Positions 1 through 8,483 are shown, counted from the stretch's first letter. The stretch: 37,702 nt of DNA from Bacteroidota bacterium (GCA_022709665.1 JAKLIJ010000007.1:1-37702); one strand, 5' to 3'. The notes: generated by a model not told the origin, from the sequence alone. Numbers and translations are program-made.

Positions 1-1726
1 GAGGATGGTTCAGTGAGATCTTTGTGTAAGTCCATACTCCGGCATTAGTCTCAGGAATAGTGTTTTCGATAAGCATTCCGTGAAGATCCTCATTCATTTT
101 GACCTCAGCGAGTTTCCATCTCCAGAGATCAAACAGTCTCTTCTGCTCATATGCAAACTCAATGCGCCGTTCGCGGCGTATTGCCTCGCGCATCTGGTCC
201 TGTGACATTCCTTCAGCCAGCACGGGAAGATCGGTTCCCGGTCTTGTCCTGACGGCATTTATGGCTTCATAAACCGATGCATCGGGTCCGACGGCTTCAT
301 TCTGTGCTTCGGCATAGCCAAGAAGTACTTCGGCATAACGGTAATACACATGGTTCATGCCGCACATGTTGCCACCCCTCGGGTGAAGGTTGTCGAGCCT
401 TTTCTTGAAATAGTAACCGGTGTTCCCGACGTCATCACTTCCGCGGTCGATCTGGTTTTTTGAAGGATTGACCTTATCGACCCTTGTATAGATGATATCA
501 GGGGTCGACATCCAGTCCTGTTTGTATGTTGCCCCGTCGTGCACGATAAAGTCGTAGAACCTCTTTTCACGTCCGACATAGGGATTCTGAGGATTGTAGC
601 CTGACAATGGATCGTTAATATCAAGGCCGTTTGCCATCTGGTAGACATCAACAAGCTCCTGTGTCGGACAATAATTGCCCCAGGTGTAATAGGTTCCATG
701 GATCCATACCGGTCCTCCATAGGTGTCAAAGGTATTGGCCATGGTTGTGGCGACTTGCTGCCTGTCCCAGATAACCTCTGAATTGTACTCGTTTGCCTCA
801 TACCAGAAAGCAGTCATGGGACTGAAAAGCTTGTAGTCGGCTGAACCCTTGTGACCCCAGGTGTCGATGAAGTGCTTGAAGGTGGCAGCTGCCGCGGCCC
901 ATCTTGCAGGATCGGGGCTTGCAAAACTCTGCATGTCCTTGTTGCCTGCTTCGTTGGGCACAGCCGGGGAAGCTGAGTTATATGCAGGGCTTGCTGCAAA
1001 CAGCTGAAGCCATCCCTTTAGCATTGAGGCAGCCCCCAGAGTTGCGCGACCGGCATTAGCATTGCCGTTGTTGTACTTCACAGGAAGGTAACCGTTATTG
1101 ATAACCAGGGTCAGTTCATCGACCATATATTTAAGAGTCTGCTCGAAAGTGCTCCTTGGAAGAAGCATCTCCGATTCATCCATGGTCAACCTGTCCTGAG
1201 GTTCACTAAGAATTACAAGTCCTCCCAGTTTAACGAACTGTTCGCTGTAGAAATAAGCTCTGAGGAAACGTGCCTCGTCCATCCTTTTATTATACCAGTC
1301 ATCAGAAAAGTTGGCTTTGTTTTCAGTGATCTTCTGAATAAAGTTGTTGATCTTTCTGACTTTTGTATATAGAGTACCCCATCCTTCATACTGGTCGGGC
1401 CCGCCTGTGCCAAACCATACTGATGTATTGGCTCCGCCTGATTTTTCAACAATTCCTTTTTTCCAGTTCCAGGATGTATAGTAGTAACCGGCATCATTGT
1501 CATCAGTGAAATTGTCAAGATTGTCAGGCTGGTTAGATTTTTGAGGCAGCTCACTGTAACAGTCATTCAGGTAGATGTCAGCATTTCCCTCGCTCGCCCA
1601 CATGGTAGCATCAGTAAGCCTCGATTTGTCAACAGTTTCCAGGTAATCTTCCTGATCGCAGGAGGCCACACTGAAAAGGATCAAGCCTATGAATGCAATG
1701 TTCCTGATTAAATTAAATTTTATCAT
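1..1726 (-). CDS. SusD/RagB-family nutrient-binding lipoprotein, C-terminus beyond window edge
   Basis: Reading the minus strand from the ATG at 1726 gives an open frame with no stop down to the left edge, at least 575 residues. The start is a lipoprotein signal ending in FSVASC, so Cys23 would be lipidated and the mature protein anchored to the outer membrane. The mature N-terminus (DQEDYLETVDKSRLTD) and the helical stretches RMDEARFLRAYFYSEQF, RYAEVLLGYAEAQNEA and RRERRIEFAYEQKRLFDLWRW are typical of SusD proteins, which form a lid over the SusC transporter and bind glycan. It follows susC by 20 bp on the same strand, so the two are almost certainly co-transcribed. Only the last part of the protein is missing. 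The substrate cannot be read from the sequence. Confidence 0.95.
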   Translation of the reverse strand, partial: MIKFNLIRNIAFIGLILFSVASCDQEDYLETVDKSRLTDATMWASEGNADIYLNDCYSELPQKSNQPDNLDNFTDDNDAGYYYTSWNWKKGIVEKSGGANTSVWFGTGGPDQYEGWGTLYTKVRKINNFIQKITENKANFSDDWYNKRMDEARFLRAYFYSEQFVKLGGLVILSEPQDRLTMDESEMLLPRSTFEQTLKYMVDELTLVINNGYLPVKYNNGNANAGRATLGAASMLKGWLQLFAASPAYNSASPAVPNEAGNKDMQSFASPDPARWAAAAATFKHFIDTWGHKGSADYKLFSPMTAFWYEANEYNSEVIWDRQQVATTMANTFDTYGGPVWIHGTYYTWGNYCPTQELVDVYQMANGLDINDPLSGYNPQNPYVGREKRFYDFIVHDGATYKQDWMSTPDIIYTRVDKVNPSKNQIDRGSDDVGNTGYYFKKRLDNLHPRGGNMCGMNHVYYRYAEVLLGYAEAQNEAVGPDASVYEAINAVRTRPGTDLPVLAEGMSQDQMREAIRRERRIEFAYEQKRLFDLWRWKLAEVKMNEDLHGMLIENTIPETNAGVWTYTKISLNHP

Positions 1727-1746
1727 AGTAATTAGTTTTAAATCAG

Positions 1747-4700
1747 TTAGAAGGTTACATTTGCACCAACGGTGAAAGTTCTCATATTGGGATAACCAAC
1801 ACTGTTAAGAGCTTCCGGATCCACAAATTTGAGCTTGCTGAAAGTAAGTGCGTTCTGACTTGCAACATAAATCCTTATGCTCTGGATCTTAAGAGTCCGC
1901 ATAACCGATGCAGGAAGCGTGTACCCCAGCTGGGCATTCTTGAGCCTCAGGTAGGAAGTGTTCCACTGCCAGAAAGTACTTCTCTGGGTGTTGTTGGCAG
2001 TAGGACTTGAATTGGCAATCGGGTACTTTGCATCCTGGTTATCCTTGGTCCAGTGATTATTGTAGAACTCATATGCAGCATTGCTGTTGTTGTTAAAGAA
2101 GGGGATCACCTGGAAGTTGTCATGAAATGAATAGGAAGACATTCCTGATCCCTGGAAGAACAGGCTGAGGTCAAATCCCTTGTAGGCAGCATTTGCATTG
2201 AGGCCGAAAGTCATAAGCGGATAGTATTCCGGATCACCTATCACAACTTCATCATTGCTGTCGATCTTGCCGTCGGGAGTACCTTCGGGTCCGCTGATAT
2301 CCTTATACTTGATGTCACCTGGATGAAGGGTTCCCCACTGGGCAATGTTGTAGCCGTCGTCAGCATTTATGATACCGTCGCTGTTCTTGTCCTCGGAAGT
2401 ACTGAACAGACCAAGATCCTGGTATCCGAAGACAGTTCCGTAAGGCCGTCCTGTTCTCCTGCGGTTCGGATTATCGTAGGTGGCTGCTGTTTCAAACGTT
2501 TCCACCATCTTGTTCCTTGCAATACTGATGTTGCCCATGACGTTAAAATTGAGCCCGCTCTGTAAAGACCGTCTTGTACCCAGCTGAAGTTCAAACCCAT
2601 AATTGTCCATCTTTCCGGCATTCTCCTGCGCAAGGTTCAATCCGTATTCATACGGGACCGTGATTGAAGGACTGAGAAGCATTCCGCTCCTCTTTTCATA
2701 GAACAGGTCGGCTTCAATGAGCAGAAGGCTTTCCCACAGCGATGCTTCAAAGCCCAGATCACTCTTCTGAGATATCTCCCATGTTATAACCGGGTTGTTT
2801 TCTGTGGTGACATATGCTTCCTGAACCATTGTCCCTGATCCGAAAGCATAACCGTTGCCTGCAAGCGTATACCCTGAAAGGTACTGATAGGGATTTCCGG
2901 CAAGGTTGCCCGATTTACCCCATGATGCTCTCAGCTTCAGGTTATCCAGCCATTGAAGACCCTGCATGAAACTCTCTTCCGAAATCCTCCATCCTATGGA
3001 AAAAGCAGGGAAATAACCCCATCTCTTACCCGGGGCAAAATAATAGTGACCGTCGTAGCGTCCCGATGCTTCAGCAATATATTTGTTGGCATAGGTCCAT
3101 CCTACCCTGTAGACATATCCCATCTGTGCACCCACAGATGATGATCCTCCATTGTCATAATCATTTTTGCTCGAACTTCCGAGGTCGAGTTCATCAATGC
3201 CGACAGCGAAATTATTCCTGCGGGCGTAGAGAAAATCATAATCATTGTTCCTTGCTTCTGCAACAATAAGACCTGTCACCTCATGCTGGCCAAAAACCCT
3301 GGCGTAATTGATGAATCCCTGGTAGGTATAGTTCCTGCGCCTCGAGTCCCTCTGCTCCAGATAAGTGTAAGCCGGAACGTTTCCTTCCTGCGTGGAAATC
3401 TGCTGGGCAAAGGAGTATGGCGTGTCATTCAGGTTGATTGCATAATAATAAAAAGGTGTATGCCATCCCTTCTGATAATCGAGTTTGGTATCGTAACTGA
3501 ATGTCCCCTTAACGCTCAGGCCTTTTATCCACTTGATCTGCTGTTCAATCGAGAGAGCTGTCAAAATGGTATTGGCATCAATGTGTTCATATCCGTCGCC
3601 TTCGAGCACGGCCACGGGCGAGTTGCCCGCAAACTGTCCCCAAAGCCCGTTCGAGTAGTAAATGGCCTCAGTGGGAATGAACTTGTATCCGCTCCTGAAA
3701 AGCTGGGCTGCCGATGATGCAACGTCAAGGTCATTCGTACGCTCATGTGATCCGATGATTGAGAGAGACATCTTGGTCGTATTGGTCACATTGGCGTCCA
3801 GATTAAGATTTACATTGAATCTGTTGTAGTTAACTTTTTCAAAGAGACCTTTCTGACCATAATAGCCCGCTCCTGCAAAATACTTCATCTTCTGCGAACC
3901 ACCGCTGACCGAAATATCATATTTCTGAATCGGGATGGACAGATTGACGAGGTCTTTTGTGTTGCTCGAAGGATACTTGTCGGGATCAGACGCGTTGAGC
4001 GAAGCATAGTTGTTAATAGTCTCCAGAGGAAAGGTAAGAGGGTTATTCGGGTTATCGTTTAAAACGCCCTCATTACGAAGCTTCATGTAATCAACAGCAT
4101 TCAGAAGATCAGGATAGTAAGTCGGCTGCTGAACACCATAGTAGGTATTGAAGGTGAGGGTTGGTAATCCTTCCTGCCCCTTTTTGGTCGTAATAAGGAT
4201 AACACCGTTGGCTGCCGCCATCCCATAGGGAGCAACTGCTGCTGCATCCTTGAGCACTGTTACAGATTCGATGGTCGAGGGATCGAGCTGGTTAAGGTTA
4301 CTTACAAGCTCATACCTGCCAAGCCCGGCATTGTACTCCGAACGGCTTCTTATAATCCCGTCGATAACAACAAGCGGAGCCCCTGAACCCGTAGTGGCAA
4401 CACCTCTTACAAAGATCTCGGCATTGTCGGCGCCAGGCTGGCCGCCAGCCTGCCTGGTAAGGACACCTGCAAGCTTCCCTGCCATGGCATTCGTTATGTT
4501 CGAAACAGGAACCTTCGAAACCTCATCTCCTTTTACAACACTCACCGAACCTGTCATAGTGGTACGCTTCTGGGTACCATAGCCTACCACAACAACCTCA
4601 TCAAGGCTCGCCAGAGTCGAGCTTAGGACAATATCAATGGTAGTCTTCCCGGCAACAGATACCTGCTGCGTTATGTAACCCACAAATGAGATCATGATCA

Positions 4701-5061
4701 TCACATTCTCATTGGGGATGTCAATTGTGAATTTGCCGTCTCCATCGGTCAGGGCACCTGAAGTAGTGCCAACAACCTGTACGGTGGCTCCTATCAAAGG
4801 ATCGCCCAACTCGTCCCTGACAGTTCCGGTTATTCTCCGCTGACTGTTAATCAGGCCGGCATCATCCTGCCAGGCCGAAAAGCCAGAAATTGCATAAGAT
4901 CCTGTCAATGAAGACGTGTAAGAATCCTGCGCAACGGCATCAAAGCGGAAAAAAACGAAAAAAACCAAGGAAAAAAGAAAAGCCCAGAATCTTAAAATTC
5001 TGCCTGGTTTTACACGGCAGGAATCAGATCCTGACAGTAAAAAAGGTCTAGTTTTTTTCAT
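1747..5061 (-). CDS. SusC/RagA-family TonB-linked outer membrane transporter
   Basis: The protein has 1104 residues, normal for SusC. A long basic signal region (1-45) ends in DAVAQ. Residues about 76-150 form the CarboxypepD_reg-like domain (ITGTVRDELGDPLIGATV and FTIDIPNENVMIMISFVGY). SLDEVVVVGYGTQ (about 152-164) is the conserved SusC segment before the plug, and the plug runs to about 295 (VVIDGIIR, VTVLKDAAAVAPYG, ANGVILITTKKG). The rest is a 22-strand type barrel ending in the aromatic terminus FTVGANVTF. SusC proteins import oligosaccharides across the outer membrane using TonB energy, with SusD as the lid; the partner gene lies 20 bp downstream. The 696-bp region upstream carries several candidate control sites. 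No dedicated sigma/anti-sigma or HTCS gene is visible in the window. Confidence 0.96.
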   Translation of the reverse strand: MKKTRPFLLSGSDSCRVKPGRILRFWAFLFSLVFFVFFRFDAVAQDSYTSSLTGSYAISGFSAWQDDAGLINSQRRITGTVRDELGDPLIGATVQVVGTTSGALTDGDGKFTIDIPNENVMIMISFVGYITQQVSVAGKTTIDIVLSSTLASLDEVVVVGYGTQKRTTMTGSVSVVKGDEVSKVPVSNITNAMAGKLAGVLTRQAGGQPGADNAEIFVRGVATTGSGAPLVVIDGIIRSRSEYNAGLGRYELVSNLNQLDPSTIESVTVLKDAAAVAPYGMAAANGVILITTKKGQEGLPTLTFNTYYGVQQPTYYPDLLNAVDYMKLRNEGVLNDNPNNPLTFPLETINNYASLNASDPDKYPSSNTKDLVNLSIPIQKYDISVSGGSQKMKYFAGAGYYGQKGLFEKVNYNRFNVNLNLDANVTNTTKMSLSIIGSHERTNDLDVASSAAQLFRSGYKFIPTEAIYYSNGLWGQFAGNSPVAVLEGDGYEHIDANTILTALSIEQQIKWIKGLSVKGTFSYDTKLDYQKGWHTPFYYYAINLNDTPYSFAQQISTQEGNVPAYTYLEQRDSRRRNYTYQGFINYARVFGQHEVTGLIVAEARNNDYDFLYARRNNFAVGIDELDLGSSSKNDYDNGGSSSVGAQMGYVYRVGWTYANKYIAEASGRYDGHYYFAPGKRWGYFPAFSIGWRISEESFMQGLQWLDNLKLRASWGKSGNLAGNPYQYLSGYTLAGNGYAFGSGTMVQEAYVTTENNPVITWEISQKSDLGFEASLWESLLLIEADLFYEKRSGMLLSPSITVPYEYGLNLAQENAGKMDNYGFELQLGTRRSLQSGLNFNVMGNISIARNKMVETFETAATYDNPNRRRTGRPYGTVFGYQDLGLFSTSEDKNSDGIINADDGYNIAQWGTLHPGDIKYKDISGPEGTPDGKIDSNDEVVIGDPEYYPLMTFGLNANAAYKGFDLSLFFQGSGMSSYSFHDNFQVIPFFNNNSNAAYEFYNNHWTKDNQDAKYPIANSSPTANNTQRSTFWQWNTSYLRLKNAQLGYTLPASVMRTLKIQSIRIYVASQNALTFSKLKFVDPEALNSVGYPNMRTFTVGANVTF

Positions 5062-5091
5062 GTGTTAATAATTTTGGTTTTAAAGATCGCC

Positions 5092-5111
5092 TGACTGCCT
5101 GTCGGCAGTCA
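5092..5111 (-). promoter_or_regulatory. Stem-loop in the susC 5' leader
   Basis: TGACTGCC, a TGTC loop, and GGCAGTCA form a perfect 8-bp stem 30-50 bp upstream of the susC start. There is no following T-run in either direction, so it is not an obvious intrinsic terminator. Its closeness to the start codon suggests a role in the mRNA leader, such as translation control or stability, but that is inference. Confidence 0.4.
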
Positions 5112-5211
5112 TGAAATCCACATGGCCGGAAAACCCTGCTTTTTTGCAGCGCCTGAAGCACATGCGGATCCTGCTACAAAGTTTTTAATGTTTCATTCAT
5201 GCATTTATTTT

Positions 5212-5227
5212 CTGCAATCGGTTGCAG
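5212..5227. promoter_or_regulatory. LacI/GalR-type operator candidate upstream of susC
   Basis: CTGCAATCGGTTGCAG is a palindrome with arms CTGCAA and TTGCAG around a central CG step. This is the shape recognised by LacI/GalR regulators (TGCAA-nCGn-TTGCA). It lies about 150 bp upstream of the susC start codon. LacI-family control of glycan loci is known in Bacteroidota. No LacI-family gene is present in the window, so the cognate regulator would be encoded elsewhere. Confidence 0.5.
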
Positions 5228-5242
5228 TAAAATAACAATAAA

Positions 5243-5347
5243 TCAGGTTAGTCAATCCGGGGAAGCATAAGGTTTATTTCTCATAGGCAGCTCAGGTTAA
5301 TTTAGAAGTTAAACAATTCTATTTCTCAGGCAAAAGATCTCAGGTTA
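5243..5347 (-). promoter_or_regulatory. Three TCAGGTTA motifs at 48-49 bp spacing
   Basis: TCAGGTTA occurs at 5243-5250, 5292-5299 and 5340-5347, that is at steps of 49 and 48 bp, with a partial copy (TCAGGCAA) at 5326. The last two share the longer form CTCAGGTTAA. Regular spacing upstream of susC fits a repeated regulator-binding site, but an 8-bp word in AT-rich DNA could recur by chance. Confidence 0.25.
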
Positions 5348-5677
5348 AAAAGCATATTAAAATGCTACCTGTAAGGTATAATGAATATTTTAAATATCCA
5401 AACTTAGCGTAAAAAATACGTTAACTTTTTTTAATATTTTTTAAATAACATTATGATTTATTAACCTATTGTAATTCTGAGCTATAACCCTGAGCGTAAT
5501 GAATGAAATGGACAATTCACAAACTTTATTTTAATCGAATCAGGGAAAAAAACGGAAATCGGATGCATTTTTTTGAGGTCCGGTAATCTGTACAGAAATT
5601 TGTTCCAGGAAAATTCTGACTTATTATCCTGTTATTATGGGACTGAAGTCAGGGAAACCGGCAGATGACTATGCTTT

Positions 5678-5744
5678 CCGTCAGTTAAAACTGACGGCAA
5701 CACAGTTAAAACTGACGGCAACGTAGCTAAAACTGAGGGTATTA
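5678..5744. repeat. Tandem 21-bp palindromic repeat, about three units
   Basis: Units start at 5682, 5703 and 5724. The first two are CAGTTAAAACTGACGGCAAC plus one base (A, then G), and the third is diverged (TAGCTAAAACTGAGG). The first two units contain CAGTT-AA-AACTG. With the preceding CCGT, the first forms a perfect 9-bp inverted repeat (CCGTCAGTT-AA-AACTGACGG, 5678-5697). The block lies 14-80 bp beyond the stop codon of the minus-strand metallo-hydrolase gene. It could act as a 3'-end hairpin or as a multi-site operator. There is no T-run, so a simple intrinsic terminator is doubtful. Confidence 0.7.
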
Positions 5745-5757
5745 CATCAGACCTTTG

Positions 5758-6585
5758 CTAAAAGCTCTTCTTTTCCAGGCTGCGGGTAAAAATGAAAGGA
5801 TTCCTGAACAAATGCGGGTTCTTCCTGACTGTGTCAGCCCAGACTGCATTTTGTGACTCCGGCAGATGCATAGCGACATTATTCCGGGCATTTATAAATT
5901 CCGCTGCAAGACCTGCATTCTCCGGCTTTGAATAGTCCTCGTTAAGCAGACCGATATCCGGATTATGTTCATATATCCTTATTCCACTGTAATCTCCGGT
6001 CTTGTAAGGATCAATGTCGCCCGAATGAAAAACCGTTCCGCTCTTCCCTGAAATAAGGAATGCCAGATGTTCGGTATCTGCAAATCTCTCACCTCCCGTA
6101 TGTGGAAATCTGCAGGCATGGATTTCCAGTTCTCCATGCCTTATACATTGCGATGTATCAGGATCCGGATTGCATTGAATTATCCTGTCCATTATCTTCA
6201 GGAATGACAGGGAGTCGACCCTCAGGCTGTCGACAGCCTGAGACGGACAGATCAGCGCCGCTCCGGGATTGTTCTCCATGCAGGCAGTCACCAGGCGCCT
6301 GTCAAAGTGGTCGACATGAGTGTGAGTGACAAGAATCAGGTCGATGCCCTGAAATGGCTCCCCTCCTGATGTAATCATCCTGATGACACCGGTGTCGGGT
6401 GTCTGATAACGGTTGTGCCCGAATCTGAAAAGACCATCCACAATGATCTTATTGTCTGCACTCTCTATAATGAACCCGCAATTGGCTATGTATGTAAGCG
6501 TTATCTTTTCATTCCTGCAGGCGACGCACAGGATAAGTGCAAGAACCGATATGACTGATACCGTATGTCTTCCGGCATATGTCAT
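5758..6585 (-). CDS. Metallo-beta-lactamase-fold hydrolase, UlaG-like lipoprotein
   Basis: The protein has 275 residues. The N-terminus is hydrophobic and ends in a lipobox-like ILCVAC (Cys23), so it is probably a periplasm-facing lipoprotein; the -3 Cys is unusual. THTHVDHFD (His88, His90, Asp92, His93) is the HxHxDH metal-binding signature. A later FPHTGG and VFHSGDIDPY supply further metal ligands of the fold. The short layout and GFIIES/KIIVDG start resemble the beta-lactamase_2/UlaG group, which includes lactonases, but the substrate is unknown. Its ATG overlaps the stop of the upstream glucuronoyl-esterase-like gene by 4 bp (ATGA), so translation is probably coupled. That pairing suggests action on the same uronate-containing material. 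Confidence 0.85.
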   Translation of the reverse strand: MTYAGRHTVSVISVLALILCVACRNEKITLTYIANCGFIIESADNKIIVDGLFRFGHNRYQTPDTGVIRMITSGGEPFQGIDLILVTHTHVDHFDRRLVTACMENNPGAALICPSQAVDSLRVDSLSFLKIMDRIIQCNPDPDTSQCIRHGELEIHACRFPHTGGERFADTEHLAFLISGKSGTVFHSGDIDPYKTGDYSGIRIYEHNPDIGLLNEDYSKPENAGLAAEFINARNNVAMHLPESQNAVWADTVRKNPHLFRNPFIFTRSLEKKSF

Positions 6586-8093
6586 TTAAACCTGTTTAAG
6601 GCCCAGTTAATAAAGTGTGTCATATTGGGTGTGTCGGTATGTCCTCCATCGTGCTGACGCCAGGCAAGATCACCGTCGAGCAAACCAGTCAGCACAGGCG
6701 GCATAGCTTCCTTCATATAATAATCTGAAACACCGAGATCCTTTGCTCCGAGAAATCTGAATACAGGTCCCGCGGCAACCGCAGCCATATAGCTTCCCTT
6801 CTGATCGAGCCATTTCGCATCACCTTTCTCAGGTATGCCATAGCTTATAAAAACCAGCCTCGGTGCACACATGGCAAGAAGCATGTGCGAATCGACCGGC
6901 AGACGGCCTGCATTCATCGATCCGTATGCTCCCTTCTCTGCTCCGTACTTAAGATAATTCCCTGCCATCCAGTGGTACTCTCCCGACGCCGTTAGGTTTT
7001 CGACAGCTTCTCCGAATACCCTGCGGTGAAGTGTTGCTCCCCCTTTACCCGATGATCCGACAAGAACCATCGCAAAGCGAGGTTCAAAAGCCATTGTAAC
7101 CAGTGCTGCTTTCCCATAGCGTGATACTCCTTCTATGCCAACCCTCTTTGAATCGACGGACGGATCAGTTTCGAGGTAATCCAGTCCCCTGGCTGCTCCC
7201 CAGGCCCAGGCCCTCAGAGAACCCCAGTCGTCGGGCTTCCTGGGCTGACCTTTGTTGACCAGACCTATTATCCCCCGTGTCAGGCCGGCTCCATTGTCGG
7301 CCTGTATGCTTGACGGATCGATCGTGGCATAGCCCCAGCCGGCTGCAAGGATCTGCTGGTTTGAAGGTATTTCTCCGCCAGGGGCTCCGAATCCTCCAAA
7401 CATTGGCGTTGCACGGACCATCGGTGTATAAGCTGGGTATTTGTCAAGAATAGCTTTTATTTCCGGATCCCGCCCGAGAAGGGCCCTGAAAGCTTCGTTA
7501 AGCTTTGCCAGGTCGTCGGGATCAGGCTGAACCGGAGACGGCAGTGATGCAAAACCGAACATCATAAGCACCGGAACCGGACCCTTCGCATTGGCGGGCG
7601 TGACAAGGGTCATTTTTATATTCACATCAATAAACGGATATGCAGAATTGTCCACATGGCCCACCAGCTGTTTTGCAATCACCGGTGTCATGCCCACATA
7701 TTCCCTCTCCTGTATCTGAACCTTCCAGGTAACTGCCGGGGTTTTCTCCGGAAGCCGGCCATAAACCTCCCTTTCAAAGTCCTCAACGATCTCGGGCCTC
7801 CTCTGGCCCCACCATTGTTCAGGAGAAGAAATTTTTTTGCCGTTCTTCAATGTAAGAACATCCGGAAGAACCGGATAAGGATCAGCCTTTGACTCATCAT
7901 AATTAGCATGATCAGGCGCGGATTCATTCCCGCTGGGACCGGGCCTGAGTTCTGTTATGCCAAGCTGGTCCATCATATTCTGATGATCCTGCTGAGTGGT
8001 GAATGTTACAGGTTCCCTGTATTTCGGGGCGGCAACCTGGGCTGCTGCACTGTACGACAGCAGGATGAGGAGGGTAAATAAACAATTGCGCAT
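6582..8093 (-). CDS. Glucuronoyl esterase-like alpha/beta hydrolase (CE15 family)
   Basis: I start this at the ATG at 8093 (503 residues). It gives a clean signal peptide (MRNCLFTLLILLSYSAAAQ), whereas an upstream in-frame ATG at 8216 adds 41 residues translated from low-complexity DNA. The nucleophile elbow GVSRYGKAA (Ser324) matches the CE15 pattern GCSRxGKxA with Val for Cys. SGKGGATLHRRVFGEAV, HWMAGNYLKYG, DSHMLLAMCAPRLVFIS and DGGHTDTPN (His485) follow in family order. CE15 enzymes cleave esters between 4-O-methylglucuronate of xylan and lignin alcohols. The acid residue usually in the ESGxGG motif is Ser347 here. Asp425 or Asp430 could serve instead, as an alternative acid position is known in some bacterial members. 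It forms an overlapping pair with the metallo-hydrolase gene. Confidence 0.85.
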   Translation of the reverse strand: MRNCLFTLLILLSYSAAAQVAAPKYREPVTFTTQQDHQNMMDQLGITELRPGPSGNESAPDHANYDESKADPYPVLPDVLTLKNGKKISSPEQWWGQRRPEIVEDFEREVYGRLPEKTPAVTWKVQIQEREYVGMTPVIAKQLVGHVDNSAYPFIDVNIKMTLVTPANAKGPVPVLMMFGFASLPSPVQPDPDDLAKLNEAFRALLGRDPEIKAILDKYPAYTPMVRATPMFGGFGAPGGEIPSNQQILAAGWGYATIDPSSIQADNGAGLTRGIIGLVNKGQPRKPDDWGSLRAWAWGAARGLDYLETDPSVDSKRVGIEGVSRYGKAALVTMAFEPRFAMVLVGSSGKGGATLHRRVFGEAVENLTASGEYHWMAGNYLKYGAEKGAYGSMNAGRLPVDSHMLLAMCAPRLVFISYGIPEKGDAKWLDQKGSYMAAVAAGPVFRFLGAKDLGVSDYYMKEAMPPVLTGLLDGDLAWRQHDGGHTDTPNMTHFINWALNRFK

Positions 8094-8280
8094 TGGAGTT
8101 ATGTTTAGTGTTGTAAAAAAGTCTGTCAGTTTCAGGTTGCGGGTTACTGGTTTCTGGTGAAACGGTAAGCGGCACTCGGTGTGCGGTACGCAGCAAAAAC
8201 GCATTAACGCCTTCATGGTTTGAGGATTGGATCGAGCGTATATACTACAAATCTAAAAAAAACAATAAATATTTGCCCCG

Positions 8281-8339
8281 AAACAATAAGAAAACATATG
8301 AATAACAATAAGTTTTTTACCTGAAACGATATGGTTTTT
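8281..8339. repeat. Dispersed 59-bp repeat core, copy 1
   Basis: This 59-bp sequence matches 28767-28825 without gaps at 50 of 59 positions, including 26 identical consecutive bases (8308-8333, containing TTTTTTACCTGAAACGATAT). Both copies are in the same window orientation, and both are followed on the right by a purine-rich tail with the shared 16-mer GACCGAAGACGGAAGA. It lies about 190 bp upstream of the esterase start on that gene's strand. No coding signature is evident, and the function is unknown. Confidence 0.85.
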
Positions 8340-8445
8340 GAAGAAGACGGAAGACGGAGGACCGAAGACGGAAGAAAGAAGGGGAGAAAGGGAGAAGGGG
8401 AGACCGAGAGACGGAGGGACGAAGCGACCCGGAGACGGCAAAATG
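8340..8445. repeat. Purine-rich degenerate short-repeat tail of repeat copy 1
   Basis: Almost every base is A or G over about 100 bp, made of drifting units such as GAAGACGGA, GACCGAAGACGG and GGGAGAAAGG. The same kind of tail follows copy 2 of the core at 28832-28890. It probably evolved by slippage. Such strong purine bias could form triplex or R-loop structure if transcribed. Confidence 0.75.
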
Positions 8446-8483
8446 AGACTGACAACCAACCATCAACCCTGAAACTAAACCTG

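Larger units (their letters stand above)
5062..5757. other. 696-bp intergenic region upstream of susC
   Basis: This stretch between the metallo-hydrolase gene and susC holds no convincing ORF and is strongly AT-rich in the middle (about 5380-5460). From susC outward it contains a stem-loop close to the start codon, a LacI-type palindrome, three spaced TCAGGTTA motifs and a tandem 21-bp palindromic repeat next to the upstream gene; these are listed separately. A match to the Bacteroides -7 pattern TAnnTTTG occurs on the minus strand as TAAGTTTG at 5406-5399. No good -33 TTTG partner is present at the expected distance, so I do not call a promoter there. Confidence 0.8.

Noticed and set aside
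355-1566. Minus-strand frames of 61-148 residues inside the susD region
   Set aside because: They are alternative frames of the susD-like gene, whose true frame runs uninterrupted from 1726 to the window edge.
5399-5406. TAAGTTTG as the susC -7 element
   Set aside because: It fits TAnnTTTG, but there is no TTTG at the -33 distance and it would imply a leader of more than 300 bases.
5682-5744. Possible CRISPR array
   Set aside because: The 21-bp units abut without spacers, the third is degenerate, and there are no cas genes.
8094-8216. N-terminal extension of the CE15-like protein
   Set aside because: It encodes a Cys/Pro/basic-rich sequence from degenerate DNA, while the internal ATG at 8093 starts a perfect signal peptide.
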